The notes: a model not told the origin generated them from the sequence alone. DNA of 64,000 bases from Nonomuraea zeae (GCF_005889725.1 NZ_VCKX01000005.1:1-64000); one strand, 5' to 3'; shown: positions 47,645-56,816, counted from the first letter of the stretch. Translations and numbers: made by a program.

Positions 47645-48147
47645 GATCGCGCCCGCTTCGCCAGTGGTCGGCTCGGGCGCCGCTGTCTCGTGGCGAGCTC
47701 CTGCGCTTGCGCTGTGGCTCTTGGCACGGTCACTGGACTGTCCTGTCCTACACGCTCGAAGGCCTCGGGGTGTGGCGCCTTCGTTCCTTTGTGAACCCCT
47801 TCACAAACTTGTCGGCCCGCAGTCTACTGCTTTTCCTGTACATAGTGGCAGTCGGGGTGCTGTTCTGTGATCCAAGAGGAGGGCGTGTCGCCTGGGGCCT
47901 CGAAGTCATGATCGTCACGCTAGCAGCCGCTCTCGCGACGGCTCCCGCGCGCCCTGGAACGCCCGCCCGCCGGCACCCCCGCCACACTGCGATCTCTTCG
48001 CCGAACCGGGGATTATTACACCGAGAACTCGCCCGAAAATCGCATCCGAAAATCCGGGAAATCGCGCGGGCGCGCCCACGCGAGCCTTCACTCGCGAATA
48101 GCGGAATTGCACTGCCGTCACCGGAGCCCGTGGACCCGCCGCCGGGC
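47645..48147. other. 503-bp gene-free region carrying the presumed nuo-operon promoter
   Basis: It lies between menG (ending 48148) and the menJ-like gene (starting 47644), both on the minus strand. It contains the Rex-type palindrome at 47788-47807 and, on the minus strand, a possible -10 TAGACT at 47826-47821. The A/T content rises around both. The half near 47900-48147 holds no feature I can support. Confidence 0.7.
47788..47807. promoter_or_regulatory. Putative Rex (NADH/NAD+) operator upstream of menJ-nuoA-N
   Basis: TTTGTGAA (47788-47795), CCCC spacer, TTCACAAA (47800-47807): a perfect 8-bp inverted repeat. It matches the actinobacterial Rex consensus TTGTGAA-N4-TTCACAA, known from cyd, nuo and rex-hem promoters of Streptomyces. 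It starts about 13 nt downstream of the possible -10 and 144 nt upstream of the menJ-like ATG. Confidence 0.85.
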
Positions 48148-48864
48148 TCAGGCGGGCTTGAATGCCCGGTGCATGGCGACGATCCCCATCGTGAGATTGC
48201 GCCAGGCCACGCGTTCCCAGCCGGATTCCTGGATGATCCGGGCCAGCGTCGGCTGGTCGGGCCAGTCCCTGATCGACTCGGCCAGGTATTCGTAGGAGTC
48301 GTCGTTGGACCCGAACACCTTCGCCACCTTCGGCAGCAGCCGCATCAGGTATTCGCGGTAGACCATGTCGAACGGGCCGAACGTCACGTGCGAGAACTCC
48401 AGGATCACCAGGCGCCCGCCGGGCTTGGTCACCCGCAGCATCTCCCGCAGCGCCTGCGCGGTGTCGTGCACGTTGCGCAGCGCCACCGAGATCGTCACCG
48501 CGTCGAAGACGTCGTCGGCGAACGGCAGCCGCAACGCGTCGCCCGCGATGAACGGCACTCCTTGCCCGGTCAGCGCGTTGCCGCCGTGGCGCCGCACGCC
48601 GGTGCGCAGCATGCCGAGCGAGAAGTCCGAGGCGATCGCCCGCGCGCCCAGCGTGGTGAAGGCGTCGGTGGACGTGCCGGTGCCCGCCCCCAGGTCAAGG
48701 ACGATCTCCCCAGGGCCCGCGTCGACGGCGGCGGCCACCGCCTTGCGCCAGAGCCTGACCTGCCCGAGGGAGATCACGTCGTTGACCACGTCATAGCGCC
48801 GGGCGGTGCGATCGAACATCGCGGCGACCTCGTCCGGCTGTTTGTCCAACTGAGCGCGCGTCAT
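48148..48864 (-). CDS. menG: Demethylmenaquinone methyltransferase
   Basis: 238 residues from ATG 48864. A class I SAM methyltransferase of the UbiE/MenG type: [20 protein letters not shown] (about 15), SAM motif [15 protein letters not shown] (about 55), [20 protein letters not shown] (about 125) and [12 protein letters not shown] (about 147). It performs the last step of menaquinone synthesis. The histidine of the UbiE PROSITE signature is replaced (GQVRLW), a change seen in actinobacteria. Confidence 0.93.
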   Translation of the reverse strand: MTRAQLDKQPDEVAAMFDRTARRYDVVNDVISLGQVRLWRKAVAAAVDAGPGEIVLDLGAGTGTSTDAFTTLGARAIASDFSLGMLRTGVRRHGGNALTGQGVPFIAGDALRLPFADDVFDAVTISVALRNVHDTAQALREMLRVTKPGGRLVILEFSHVTFGPFDMVYREYLMRLLPKVAKVFGSNDDSYEYLAESIRDWPDQPTLARIIQESGWERVAWRNLTMGIVAMHRAFKPA

Positions 48865-48942
48865 GCCCCACAGCCTATGGCTATCAGGACAATCAACGGA
48901 AAGTAGCCGCGAGACTACCGAACGTCTGCTAGATATTGGCGA

Positions 48943-50148
48943 ATGCTTGCCCGTGTCGCCCTTGCGGCGATCATCGCTTCGGCCCCCGCCGCGCATTCCC
49001 GCGTGGTGTCGGCCGACCCGGTCGACAGCACACCCCACGTCCTCGACGGCATCGTCAACGCCATCACCGTCATCGGCCGCACCGTCGTCGTCGGCGGCTC
49101 GTTCACCGAGGTGACCGACGCCGGGCGGACCACCGCCTACCGGCGTGACAACCTGTTCGCGTACGACCTCGTGACCGGCCGCGTGCTGCCGGACTTCAGA
49201 CCCGGCGTCGCGGGCCCGGTCTACGGCCTGGCGGCCGGCGATCACGGCACCGTCTACGTCGGCGGCGAGTTCCCCGGCGTCAACAACATGCGCTCCAGAG
49301 CGCTGGCCAGGCTCAACCTGAGTGACGGCTCGCTGGTGCCCGGCTTCGAGCCGCGCATCGGCGGCGGCATGGTGTCCACGCTGGCCAGGCAGGGGTCCCG
49401 GCTCTACGTCGGGGGCGACTTCATCAGCCCGAGCACCGCGCTGGCCAGGCTCGACGCGGCCACCGGCGCGGCCGACCCGGACTTCGCGATCGCGCCGGGA
49501 GACTCGCTGACGCCCAGGGTCAAGGTCTACGCGCTCGCGCTCTCCAGAGACCGGCTGGCGGTGGACGGCACGTTCACCACGCTCGGCGGCCACTCCAGGC
49601 CGCAGCTCGGGCTGATCGACGTCTCCGGCCGGGTCGCGCGGGTCGCGCCCTGGCGCACCGACGCGTACGCGCGCCCGTGCATGAGCAACTTCCCCTCGTA
49701 CGTACGCGGCCTGGACTTCTCCCCCGACGGCCGCTATTTCGCGGTCGTCACCACGGGCGGGCCGCGCGCCGGGATGTGCGACACGACGGCCAGGTTCGAG
49801 ACGTACGCCAAGGGCTCGGCCATCAGGCCCACCTGGGTCAACAGCACCGGCGGCGACTCGCTCTACGCGGTCTCCGTGACGGGGGCGGCGGTCTACGTCG
49901 GCGGCCACCTGCGGTGGCTGGACAATCCGCAGGGCCGCGACTCGGCCGGCCCCGGAGCCGTGTCACGGCCCGGCATCGGCGCCATTCATCCGCACACGGG
50001 AAAGGCCCTGAGTTGGAATCCCACTCGGGAGCGCGGCATCGGTGTGAAGGCGTTTTTCGCGCATCCCGGTGGACTACTTGTCGGTAGCGACACAACGAGA
50101 CTCGGACGGGAGTACCATGCCCGGATTGGCATGTTCCCCCTGCCCTAG
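48943..50148 (+). CDS. Secreted beta-propeller protein (delta-60-repeat-like)
   Basis: 401 residues with a short signal peptide ([17 protein letters not shown]). At least five repeats carry a VxVGGxF motif: [42 protein letters not shown] and [10 protein letters not shown], spaced 45-60 residues apart, as in delta-60 propellers. Two cysteine-containing segments ([17 protein letters not shown]) probably form a disulfide. The ATG at 48943 lacks a ribosome binding site; TAGATA 6 nt before it could be a -10, suggesting a leaderless mRNA. Divergent from menG. Function unknown, perhaps surface binding. Confidence 0.82.
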   Translation: MLARVALAAIIASAPAAHSRVVSADPVDSTPHVLDGIVNAITVIGRTVVVGGSFTEVTDAGRTTAYRRDNLFAYDLVTGRVLPDFRPGVAGPVYGLAAGDHGTVYVGGEFPGVNNMRSRALARLNLSDGSLVPGFEPRIGGGMVSTLARQGSRLYVGGDFISPSTALARLDAATGAADPDFAIAPGDSLTPRVKVYALALSRDRLAVDGTFTTLGGHSRPQLGLIDVSGRVARVAPWRTDAYARPCMSNFPSYVRGLDFSPDGRYFAVVTTGGPRAGMCDTTARFETYAKGSAIRPTWVNSTGGDSLYAVSVTGAAVYVGGHLRWLDNPQGRDSAGPGAVSRPGIGAIHPHTGKALSWNPTRERGIGVKAFFAHPGGLLVGSDTTRLGREYHARIGMFPLP

Positions 50149-50363
50149 TCGTCCTGCGGCTTCGGCCGGTCGATCCTGTCGGTGATACGTGCGCTCATGG
50201 CATCGCGCTGCTTGGACAGCAGGACGAAGCTGGCTATCCCGCTGATCAAGAAAGAAACCGCGATCAGCAGCAGCAGGTTTGTGGGCCAGAGCAGGTACAG
50301 GACACCGAGGGTCACGAGAAACAGGCCGATCCGCGACGCGGTGTAAACGAGAACGGGACGCAC
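50145..50363 (-). CDS. DUF4229-type small membrane protein
   Basis: 72 residues from GTG 50363 with two helices (VYTASRIGLFLVTLGVLYLL and LLLLIAVSFLISGIASFVLL) and a basic/acidic tail SKQRDAMSARITDRID. This matches DUF4229, common in actinomycetes near menaquinone/nuo genes. Its stop overlaps the stop of the convergent propeller gene. Function unknown. Confidence 0.8.
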   Translation of the reverse strand: MRPVLVYTASRIGLFLVTLGVLYLLWPTNLLLLIAVSFLISGIASFVLLSKQRDAMSARITDRIDRPKPQDD

Positions 50364-50619
50364 AGTCCGAGGTTACTCGGACCTGCGCAGCGGTCGCTCT
50401 TCGCATCGGACGCGAGCACTGCTACTGTTCCCAGTCAGGGAGTTTCGTAAAGAAACACCCACGAGAGCCCCAAAGAGGCTCTATCATATAACAATCGGGC
50501 AGTCAGCTGATAACAACCCGTGATCTTTGTAGAAAACCACGGATAAATCAGGCTTCGCTCGACACACTGGTTACCTGTCCGCCCGCTGGCAGGAAGCGGG
50601 ATGCGAGGGGGAGAGATTG
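50364..50619. other. Intergenic region upstream of bldC
   Basis: 256 bp, notably A/T-rich for this genome (50450-50560). It includes GAGCC-N7-GGCTC (50464-50480), a short hairpin, and GATAAC (50507-50512) as a possible -10 for bldC. No ORF supported. Confidence 0.45.
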
Positions 50620-50841
50620 GTGGAGAGTAGCAGCGAGCGTCTGCTGACCCCAGGAGAGGTTGCCGCCCTCTTCCGGGTAGACCCAAAGACGGTTACACGC
50701 TGGGCTGCGGCAGGCCGCATCAGCAGTATCCGCACCCCCGGAGGGCACCGGCGCTTCCGCGAGTCGGAAGTGCACGCCCTTCTCCGAGGCGAGGACGTTC
50801 TTACGGCCGACAGGCCAGCAGGTGAGTCCCCGCGCGTCTGA
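50620..50841 (+). CDS. bldC: BldC, MerR-like developmental regulator
   Basis: 73 residues from GTG 50620 (GGGGGAG 6 nt upstream; TTG 50617 is too close). It is almost only a MerR-type winged helix: LTPGEVAALFRVDPKTVTRW (about 8-27) and SIRTPGGHRRFRESEVHALL (about 36-55). BldC of Streptomyces binds direct repeats cooperatively and delays sporulation. It lacks the MerR dimerisation helix. A long hairpin follows the gene. Confidence 0.93.
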   Translation: MESSSERLLTPGEVAALFRVDPKTVTRWAAAGRISSIRTPGGHRRFRESEVHALLRGEDVLTADRPAGESPRV

Positions 50842-50854
50842 CGTTCCGTCTAGT

Positions 50855-50932
50855 CGGTGATCCTGCGCGGTGGGTCGTTTTACAACGGTCCATCGCAGGT
50901 GGCAGAGCTTGTACCTACCGCCAGGATCACCG
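50855..50932. repeat. Long stem-loop 3' of bldC
   Basis: CGGTGATCCTG (50855-50865) pairs perfectly with CAGGATCACCG (50922-50932). After one bulged C the stem continues with GCGGT (50867-50871) against ACCGC (50917-50921), giving 16 bp closed by a 45-nt loop. There is no terminal U-run, so it may be a non-canonical terminator, a 3'-UTR structure, or an inverted-repeat remnant. Confidence 0.7.
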
Positions 50933-51070
50933 CTGGCGGAGCCCACTGTTCGCGTGCTTCCCGGCCACACTTCCGTACGGTGAGCACAGGGCGGCGCCAT
51001 CCGCCGACCGTGGCTGGCGCCTGTCCGATCGATGCGACCAGGTGTCCCCCGCCTGTCCTCGCGAACGCGA

Positions 51071-51313
51071 TCAGGCCTCTCCCTGCTCCGCCTTGAAGGC
51101 CAGGAACTCGCGCTCCAGCTCGTCGTTCTCCTCTTCCCAGCGCCGGCGTCGTTCCACGGCCTCCTCCTCCGTCAGCGACTCTGCCAGCCACTGTTCGTAG
51201 TCGGGGTCACCGGGCTGCACTTCCACGTACGCGTTGCCGATCAGACGCCCGTCTTCGCTGGTCAGGCTCTGCGGCACCCGCAGAGTCCCGTCCGCGAGCC
51301 GGATGACGTACAT
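51071..51313 (-). CDS. Small acidic coiled-coil protein, 80 aa
   Basis: From ATG 51313, 10 nt after the stop of the metallopeptidase-like gene and clearly in its operon. N-terminal beta-rich part (MYVIRLADGTLRVPQSL, GNAYVEVQPGD), then a charged helix (LTEEEAVERRRRWEEENDEL) likely to form a coiled coil. Not recognised. A partner or inhibitor of the upstream protein is possible from position alone. Confidence 0.7.
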   Translation of the reverse strand: MYVIRLADGTLRVPQSLTSEDGRLIGNAYVEVQPGDPDYEQWLAESLTEEEAVERRRRWEEENDELEREFLAFKAEQGEA

Positions 51314-51323
51314 GGTGGATCAC

Positions 51324-52565
51324 CTAGATTCCGTAGCGCCGGTTGAAGAACAGCATGACGTTGAGCGCCATCCGCGTGTCGCCCCCGAGCATGTCCACGA
51401 GGGCCGGCCGCTGGCGGGCGGCGATGGCGGCGAAGGCGTCGGCGAAGAACTCCTTGCGGCCGAGCCCGCCGGGCTGCCGGTGGAAGGACGAGGCCAGCAG
51501 CGGCATCGCCGTCTCGTGCAGCTGTGCGAACTCGGGCGAGTCCGAGACCCACTCCCCGTAGGCCGAGTCGATGTCGTCGATGGCGTGGCCGACCTCGTGC
51601 ATCATCACGTCGGGTGTCGGTGAGGGGCGGTCGCCCACCACGATCTTGCGGTCGCCGTACGCGCCCGCGCAGATGTCCCAGGTGGCGCGTCCCGAGGGCA
51701 GCGGGGCGCCGCGTAAGTACCCCATGTCGTCGAGGTCGGGGACGCCGCCGCTGCCGACGTAGATGCCTTCGAGGCCCGCGGCGAGCTTCTCCTTCAGGCG
51801 GTCGGGCAGCCTGGCCAGGCTCTCCACGGCGCGGACCACCTCCACCGGCGGCGGGCCCTGCCAGGCGTCCCACTGGCGGTGCAGGATCGACTCCAGCTTG
51901 CCGCAGTGCCGCAGCCCGTCGCCCATGGACGGCGCGTCGGGGCGGTTCGGCTGGGCTCTGGGCGGCTTGTCGTCGATCTCGAAGTCCTGCCAGGTGTAGC
52001 GGGGGCGTTCGGCCACGGCGGCGGGCAGCTGCTCGGGGCGGCCGCGTAAGGCGAACCCGTCCCACGTCACCTCGCGGCCCGCGTCCTGCGCCCGCCGCTC
52101 CTGGCGTCCCTGGGGCCCGCGCTCCTGAGACCTGTGCTCCTGAGGCCGGCCGTTTTGGTGGCTCTCCCAGTGGCTCGCCCGTTGGCTGTCACGGTGACTG
52201 TCACGGTGACTGTCGCGCTGGCTGTCACTGTGGCTGTCGCGGTGGCTGTCGTGGTGGCCGAACAGCGGTTGCTCGTCGCCGCCCGGCCAGGCCAGCCGTT
52301 CGGGCTCCGGCCGTACGGACTCGGCGGGGCGCTCCCTGAAGAGGGACCGCTCGCCGCGGAGAGCGCTCGTGCCGCTCCCCGGGCGGCGCTCGGCGCCGTC
52401 GCGACCCCGGCCGAGCCCGCGCGTCTCCTGGTGGCTCTCGCGGGCGTTGGACCAGAAGGACCGGTCGGCGTCAGGAGGCGCCTCGCCGCGCCGCGAGAAG
52501 AGGTACGACCCGCGCCGCCACCAACGACCGCGCCGATGCCGGCCCTTGTCGTGAGAAAAGGCCAT
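51324..52565 (-). CDS. HExxH metallopeptidase-like protein with DSHR tetrapeptide repeats
   Basis: 413 residues from ATG 52565 (AGAGGTG upstream). Residues 1-185 are basic, hydrophilic and low-complexity, including nine DSHR/DSQR-like tetrapeptides (about 104-135). The C-terminal 230 residues form a compact domain with a zinc motif MMHEVGHAIDD (about 330) and KEFFADAFAAIAA (about 378), supplying a glutamate that could be the third ligand. The pattern resembles the anthrax lethal factor / Pro-Pro endopeptidase-like group. No signal peptide, so it would act in the cytoplasm or leave by a non-Sec route. Substrate unknown. Confidence 0.8.
   Translation of the reverse strand: MAFSHDKGRHRRGRWWRRGSYLFSRRGEAPPDADRSFWSNARESHQETRGLGRGRDGAERRPGSGTSALRGERSLFRERPAESVRPEPERLAWPGGDEQPLFGHHDSHRDSHSDSQRDSHRDSHRDSQRASHWESHQNGRPQEHRSQERGPQGRQERRAQDAGREVTWDGFALRGRPEQLPAAVAERPRYTWQDFEIDDKPPRAQPNRPDAPSMGDGLRHCGKLESILHRQWDAWQGPPPVEVVRAVESLARLPDRLKEKLAAGLEGIYVGSGGVPDLDDMGYLRGAPLPSGRATWDICAGAYGDRKIVVGDRPSPTPDVMMHEVGHAIDDIDSAYGEWVSDSPEFAQLHETAMPLLASSFHRQPGGLGRKEFFADAFAAIAARQRPALVDMLGGDTRMALNVMLFFNRRYGI
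52165..52260. repeat. 12-bp tandem repeats encoding DSHR/DSQR
   Basis: About eight degenerate copies of a 12-bp unit related to CTGTCACGGTGA on the plus strand, in frame within the metallopeptidase-like gene. Copy number is likely to vary between strains by slippage. Confidence 0.75.
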
Positions 52566-52702
52566 CACACCTCTCAACGCCTGTGGAGCCCCGTGGACAC
52601 CGCCGCATCGGGTTCCACCGTACGACGTCGATCTTCCCCTAGTCACCCGAAATGGGACATCGGGCAGCACGATCACGTCGCGGGATGGCTTAAAGTTCGG
52701 GC

Positions 52703-52996
52703 ATGGCAGGTGTTCTGATCGGCCTGGCGCTGCTGGCCTTCTGGCTCTTCTCATTGTTCGACGTGGTCACCACGCCCGAAGATGAGGTTAGGAACGTACC
52801 AAAACCACTGTGGATCCTGATCGTCGTGCTGATCCCACTGCTCGGCGGTCTGGTGTGGATGGCGCGCGGCCGCCCGCGGGCCCCGCGCGCGGCGTGGCCC
52901 GTGCCCCCGGGTCCGGGCGCGCCGAAGGGGCCGGACGACGACCCCGACTTCCTTCGCGACCTCGACCGCCGCATGCGCGGCGACGATCTGAGCTAG
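52703..52996 (+). CDS. PLDc_N-type small membrane protein
   Basis: 97 residues from ATG 52703 with two helices: LIGLALLAFWLFSLFDVVTT (about 5) and LWILIVVLIPLLGGLVWM (about 36). The layout matches the phospholipase D nuclease N-terminal (PLDc_N) family. A proline-rich tail ends in DDDPDFLRDLDRRMRGDDLS. Its TAG and the ccsB TAG overlap in the palindrome CTAG (52993-52996). Function unknown. Confidence 0.8.
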   Translation: MAGVLIGLALLAFWLFSLFDVVTTPEDEVRNVPKPLWILIVVLIPLLGGLVWMARGRPRAPRAAWPVPPGPGAPKGPDDDPDFLRDLDRRMRGDDLS

Positions 52997-53904
52997 TCCA
53001 CGTCCGCGTAGCTGTGCAGTCCGTCGATGAAGATGTTGACGCCGACGAGGTTGAACAGGAGGCAGCAGAACGCCACCAGCTGGACGATCGTCGCTGCCCT
53101 GCCCCGCCAGCCGGCGGTCACCCTGGCGTGCAGGTAGGCGGCGTAGGCCACCCACGTGATGAAGGACCAGACCTCCTTCGGGTCCCAGCCCCAATAGCGG
53201 CCCCATGCCCGGTCCGCCCAGAGCGCGCCCGCGATGACGGCGAACGTCCACAGCGGGAAGGCCAGCACGATCGCCCGGTGCGCCACCCGCTCCAGGTCCT
53301 CCCGCGCGGGCAGGCGGGACATCCCGTCGCCGCGCAGCAGGAAGAGGATCCCTGACACGCCCGCCAGCGTCAGCAGGCCGGTCGCGAGGATGGCGGCGGT
53401 GACGTGGATGGCGATCCAGTACGAGTCCAGGGCGGGCACGACGGGCCCGGCGGCCGTGTAGAAGACCTTGACCGCGAACCCGAGCCCGAGTGCGGCCGTG
53501 ACCATGACGAAGGCGCCCAGGAAACGCACGTTGTGGCGGATCTGGGTGCCGAGGAACGCGGTCACGGCGGCGAAGCAGATCGCCACCACGAACTCGTACA
53601 TGTTGCCCCACGGCCACCGGTCCACGGACAGGCCGCGCGTGGCGATGGCGCCCAGGTTGGCGGCCCAGCCCAGCCAGGCCAGCCCGAGAGCCACCAGCCC
53701 GGCCTTGGCCGCGCCGCCCGAGGGCCTGCCTGTATCGACCGGCGCCGCGCCATCGGCGCCCGCGCCGGCCACGGCCACGTCGGCGGCGCCAGGGGTCCGG
53801 CCGAAGGCCAGCTCGACCGCGAAACCGACCATGGCGAAGACGTAGAGCAGGACGGCGGCGACGACGAACAGGTCGCTCAGCTCGGCGAGTTGCTCAGCGG
53901 ACAT
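52993..53904 (-). CDS. ccsB: Cytochrome c biogenesis protein CcsB/ResC (System II haem handling)
   Basis: 303 residues from ATG 53904, overlapping resB by 11 nt. Eight helices with the haem-binding WWD domain, seen as ADRAWGRYWGWDPKEVWSFI (about 228), and flanking histidines in IAIHVTAAIL (about 165) and LERVAHRAI (about 205). With ResB it carries haem across the membrane and ligates it to apocytochromes c. Confidence 0.95.
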   Translation of the reverse strand: MSAEQLAELSDLFVVAAVLLYVFAMVGFAVELAFGRTPGAADVAVAGAGADGAAPVDTGRPSGGAAKAGLVALGLAWLGWAANLGAIATRGLSVDRWPWGNMYEFVVAICFAAVTAFLGTQIRHNVRFLGAFVMVTAALGLGFAVKVFYTAAGPVVPALDSYWIAIHVTAAILATGLLTLAGVSGILFLLRGDGMSRLPAREDLERVAHRAIVLAFPLWTFAVIAGALWADRAWGRYWGWDPKEVWSFITWVAYAAYLHARVTAGWRGRAATIVQLVAFCCLLFNLVGVNIFIDGLHSYADVD

Positions 53905-55453
53905 CCTTTGCTCCTGCTGATAGAACCTTCACGATGTCGGCGAACTCCTCGGTGAAGCCCGCCGCGGAGCCCTCTGTACGGGTGAGGCCGCCCACCACGG
54001 TCTCACCTTCCTTGATCCGGACGAAGATCCGGCGGCGCCGGATCATGAGCGAGAGCGCGATAGCGACGACCGCCGTTGCCCCGGCCACGAGAGCGGGCAT
54101 CCGGCCCGGGTCGTAGGCCGTCTGGAGCGTGATCCACTGCTTGACGGCGGTGAACTCGATCTTGCCCTTGCCGTCGGGCAGGTCCACCGACTGCCCGACC
54201 GCGAGGGGCTTGGGCGTGTTGGAGCCCATGAACAGCCGGTCGAGCTTCTTGAGCGCCTCGTCCTCGGCGAGCACGTAGACCGACTGCGGCTTGCCCGAGC
54301 GCACGCCCAGGTCGCCGGAGAAGGCCCCGAGTATCTGCACCTCGGGGTTGAGCTCGCCGGGGAAGGCGGAGGCGTAGCTGCCGTCGGTCAGCGGCACGCT
54401 GGTGGGCAGGAACTGCAGCAGGAACCCGAGCTGGACCGGTTGCGCGTCGGGCACCTTGACCACGCAGCCGGAGGTCATCGTGGCCTTCTGCTCGATCAGG
54501 CACGGCACGGGCCCCTCGAAGGCGACCTGCCCCTTGCCGTCGGTGACCTTGAAGACCGGGGCGTAGCCGTTGCCGATGAGGTAGGTCTGGGTGCCGTCGA
54601 TCTCGAGCGGCTCGTTGACCTTGAGGTCGTAGTCGCGGACCGGCGCGCCGGGCGAGTCGGTGACCTTGAGCCGGGCGGTGTAGTCGAGCGCCTGGCCCTT
54701 CTTGTCGCCCGTGACCTGGTAGGCGACCTTGAAGTCGTCGAGCTGGAACGAGAACGGCTCCAGCGACTCGGCCGAGACCTGGCCGCCGGGGATGAACCGG
54801 TCGTAGGCGGCCACGGTGTTGGCGAACCCGTCGCCCTCGACGACCAGGACGTTGCCCCGATAGCCGAACAGGGAGCCGCCGCCGATCGCGAGCAGGATCC
54901 CGAGCAGCGCGATGTGGAAGAACAGGTTGCCGGTCTCGCGCAGGTAGCCCTTCTCCGCCGACACCCAGCCGTCGCCGGTCACGACGCGGAAGCGCAGCTT
55001 GCGCAGCCGCCGCGCGGCCTCATCGACGGACAGGCCGCCCTCCAGGGTGGCGGAGTGGGGCAGGCGGGACAGGTTCTTCGGCGCGGCGGGCGGCTTGCGG
55101 CGCAGCTCGCGCACGTAGGTCGCGGTGCGCGGGATGAGGCAGCCGATCAGCGAGGCGAACAGCAGCAGGTAGACGGCCGCGAACCAGGACGAGGTGAACA
55201 CCTCGAAGAGCTGGAACCGGTCGTACCACTCGGCCAGCACCGGGTTCTGCTCGTAGATCCGCGCCACCTTGTCGGGGTCGACGCCGCGCTGCGGAACCAG
55301 CGAGCCGGGCACCGAGCCGAGCGCGAGCAGGAACAGCAGGATCAGCGCCGTCTTCATCGAGGTGAGCGTCCGCCACGCCCACCGCAGCCAGCCGATCGGC
55401 CCGAGCCGGACGTGCTTGGGCGCCTGGTCCTGGGACAGCTCCGTGACGCTCAT
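53894..55453 (-). CDS. resB: Cytochrome c biogenesis protein ResB
   Basis: 519 residues from ATG 55453, sharing one base with the ccdA stop (TGATG). Helices at about 37-60 (TSMKTALILLFLLALGSVPG), 90-108, 170-190 and 470-488 enclose a large extracytoplasmic domain, the ResB topology. Motifs include SLVPQRGVDPDKVARIYEQN (about 55) and GYLRETGNLFFHIALLGILL (about 165). Confidence 0.95.
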   Translation of the reverse strand: MSVTELSQDQAPKHVRLGPIGWLRWAWRTLTSMKTALILLFLLALGSVPGSLVPQRGVDPDKVARIYEQNPVLAEWYDRFQLFEVFTSSWFAAVYLLLFASLIGCLIPRTATYVRELRRKPPAAPKNLSRLPHSATLEGGLSVDEAARRLRKLRFRVVTGDGWVSAEKGYLRETGNLFFHIALLGILLAIGGGSLFGYRGNVLVVEGDGFANTVAAYDRFIPGGQVSAESLEPFSFQLDDFKVAYQVTGDKKGQALDYTARLKVTDSPGAPVRDYDLKVNEPLEIDGTQTYLIGNGYAPVFKVTDGKGQVAFEGPVPCLIEQKATMTSGCVVKVPDAQPVQLGFLLQFLPTSVPLTDGSYASAFPGELNPEVQILGAFSGDLGVRSGKPQSVYVLAEDEALKKLDRLFMGSNTPKPLAVGQSVDLPDGKGKIEFTAVKQWITLQTAYDPGRMPALVAGATAVVAIALSLMIRRRRIFVRIKEGETVVGGLTRTEGSAAGFTEEFADIVKVLSAGAKDVR

Positions 55454-56175
55454 CAGATCACCGGCTCGAACGCGCCGACCAGACCCTGCATGCCCGCGAT
55501 CATCTCTCCCCATAGCCCCGACACGAGCAGCACGCCGACGGCCACCATCATGCCGCCGCCGATCCGCGTGATCAGGCGCGAGTGGCGGCGGATGGCCCGG
55601 AACGTGCGCAGCGCCTTGCTGTAGGCGAGCGCCGCGCCCACGAAGGGCAGCCCGAGGCCCAGGGCGTACGCGACGGCCAGGAGGGCCCCGCGGGCGGCGC
55701 TGCCCTCGTTGAGCCCGAGCGCCAGCACGACGGCCAGGGTGGGGCCGATGCAGGGCGTCCAGCCCAGCCCGAACACCACTCCGAGCAGCGGCGCGCCCGC
55801 CAGCCCCGCGGCGGGCAGCCGGTGGATGCGCACGTCGCGCATCAGCCCGGGGATCACGCCCAGGAACGCCAGCCCGAGCAGGATCGTCACCACGCCGAGC
55901 ACGCGCGTGATGAGGTCGGCGTTGAGCAGCATCATCGAGCCGAGCCCGCCGAACAACGCCCCGCTGAGCACGAACACCAGCCCGAAGCCGGCCACGAACA
56001 GCACCGTGCCGAGCACCAGCCGGCCCCGCTTGGGGTCGGCGCTCATGCCCGTCACGTACGACAGGTAGCCGGGCACCAGCGGCAGCACGCACGGCGACAG
56101 GAACGACACGACCCCGGCGAGCACCGCGATCGGCACGGCCAGGAGCAGCGAGCCCGAGGCGACGACGTCACTCAT
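55453..56175 (-). CDS. ccdA: CcdA-type thiol:disulfide transmembrane protein
   Basis: 240 residues, six helices, from ATG 56175 (8-nt overlap with resA). Reactive cysteines occur in FLSPCVLPLVPGYLSY (about 29) and GLGWTPCIGPTLAV (about 140). It passes electrons from cytoplasmic thioredoxin to ResA for apocytochrome c reduction. Confidence 0.95.
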   Translation of the reverse strand: MSDVVASGSLLLAVPIAVLAGVVSFLSPCVLPLVPGYLSYVTGMSADPKRGRLVLGTVLFVAGFGLVFVLSGALFGGLGSMMLLNADLITRVLGVVTILLGLAFLGVIPGLMRDVRIHRLPAAGLAGAPLLGVVFGLGWTPCIGPTLAVVLALGLNEGSAARGALLAVAYALGLGLPFVGAALAYSKALRTFRAIRRHSRLITRIGGGMMVAVGVLLVSGLWGEMIAGMQGLVGAFEPVI

Positions 56176-56734
56176 CGCGGACCTTGGTCACGGTGTCCAT
56201 CAGGTCGGTGTACTTGACCGCGCCCAGCGCCCTGGCCGCGATCCTGCCCTGCTTGTCGATGATCAGCGTGGACGGGATGGCCGCGGGCGGCACGGTGCCC
56301 TGGAAGGCCAGCGCCACCTTGCCCGGCTGGTCGAACAGGTGGGGATAGCCGGTCTGCTCGGTGCGCTCGAACGCCAGCGCGTCGGCCTGCCGGTCCTTGA
56401 AGTCGACGCCGAGGAACTCCACGCCGCTGCCCTTGGTCTTGGCCGCGACCTCCTTGAGCACCGGCGCCTCCGCCCGGCACGGGCCGCACCACGACGCCCA
56501 GAAGTTGAGCACGACGACCTTGCCCTTGTGCGCGGCGAGCGAGGCGGTGGCCCCGTCGAGGGTCGGGCCCTCGACGGCGGGGGCGGCCTTGCGCTCGCCC
56601 GCGCCGAACACCTGCATCTTCCCGTCGCCCGCGACGAACCGGGTGTCACCCGCCTGGGGTTGACCACTCTGATTACCCGCGCAGCCCGCGACCAGCACAG
56701 CCAGGAGAACGAGGGAGATGGACTTCGCGCGCAC
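56168..56734 (-). CDS. resA: TlpA/ResA-like thioredoxin-fold lipoprotein
   Basis: 188 residues from GTG 56734. Lipoprotein signal with lipobox LVAGC (cysteine at about 18). The thioredoxin domain has FWASWCGPCRAEAPVL (about 83), the CxxC active site, and cis-proline AAIPSTLIID (about 155). It reduces the haem-binding CxxCH thiols of apocytochromes c outside the membrane, fed by CcdA. Confidence 0.94.
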   Translation of the reverse strand: MRAKSISLVLLAVLVAGCAGNQSGQPQAGDTRFVAGDGKMQVFGAGERKAAPAVEGPTLDGATASLAAHKGKVVVLNFWASWCGPCRAEAPVLKEVAAKTKGSGVEFLGVDFKDRQADALAFERTEQTGYPHLFDQPGKVALAFQGTVPPAAIPSTLIIDKQGRIAARALGAVKYTDLMDTVTKVRDE

Positions 56735-56816
56735 GGAGGAAGATCTCCTTGTACTACAACCGGTAGAGCTTGCAACTCTACCTTCGGGACCGTACGCCCC
56801 GGACACTGGGGAGCGA

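Noticed and set aside
52165-52260. Array of short repeats as a CRISPR candidate
   Set aside because: The 12-bp units are contiguous without unique spacers and encode an in-frame DSHR tetrapeptide repeat.
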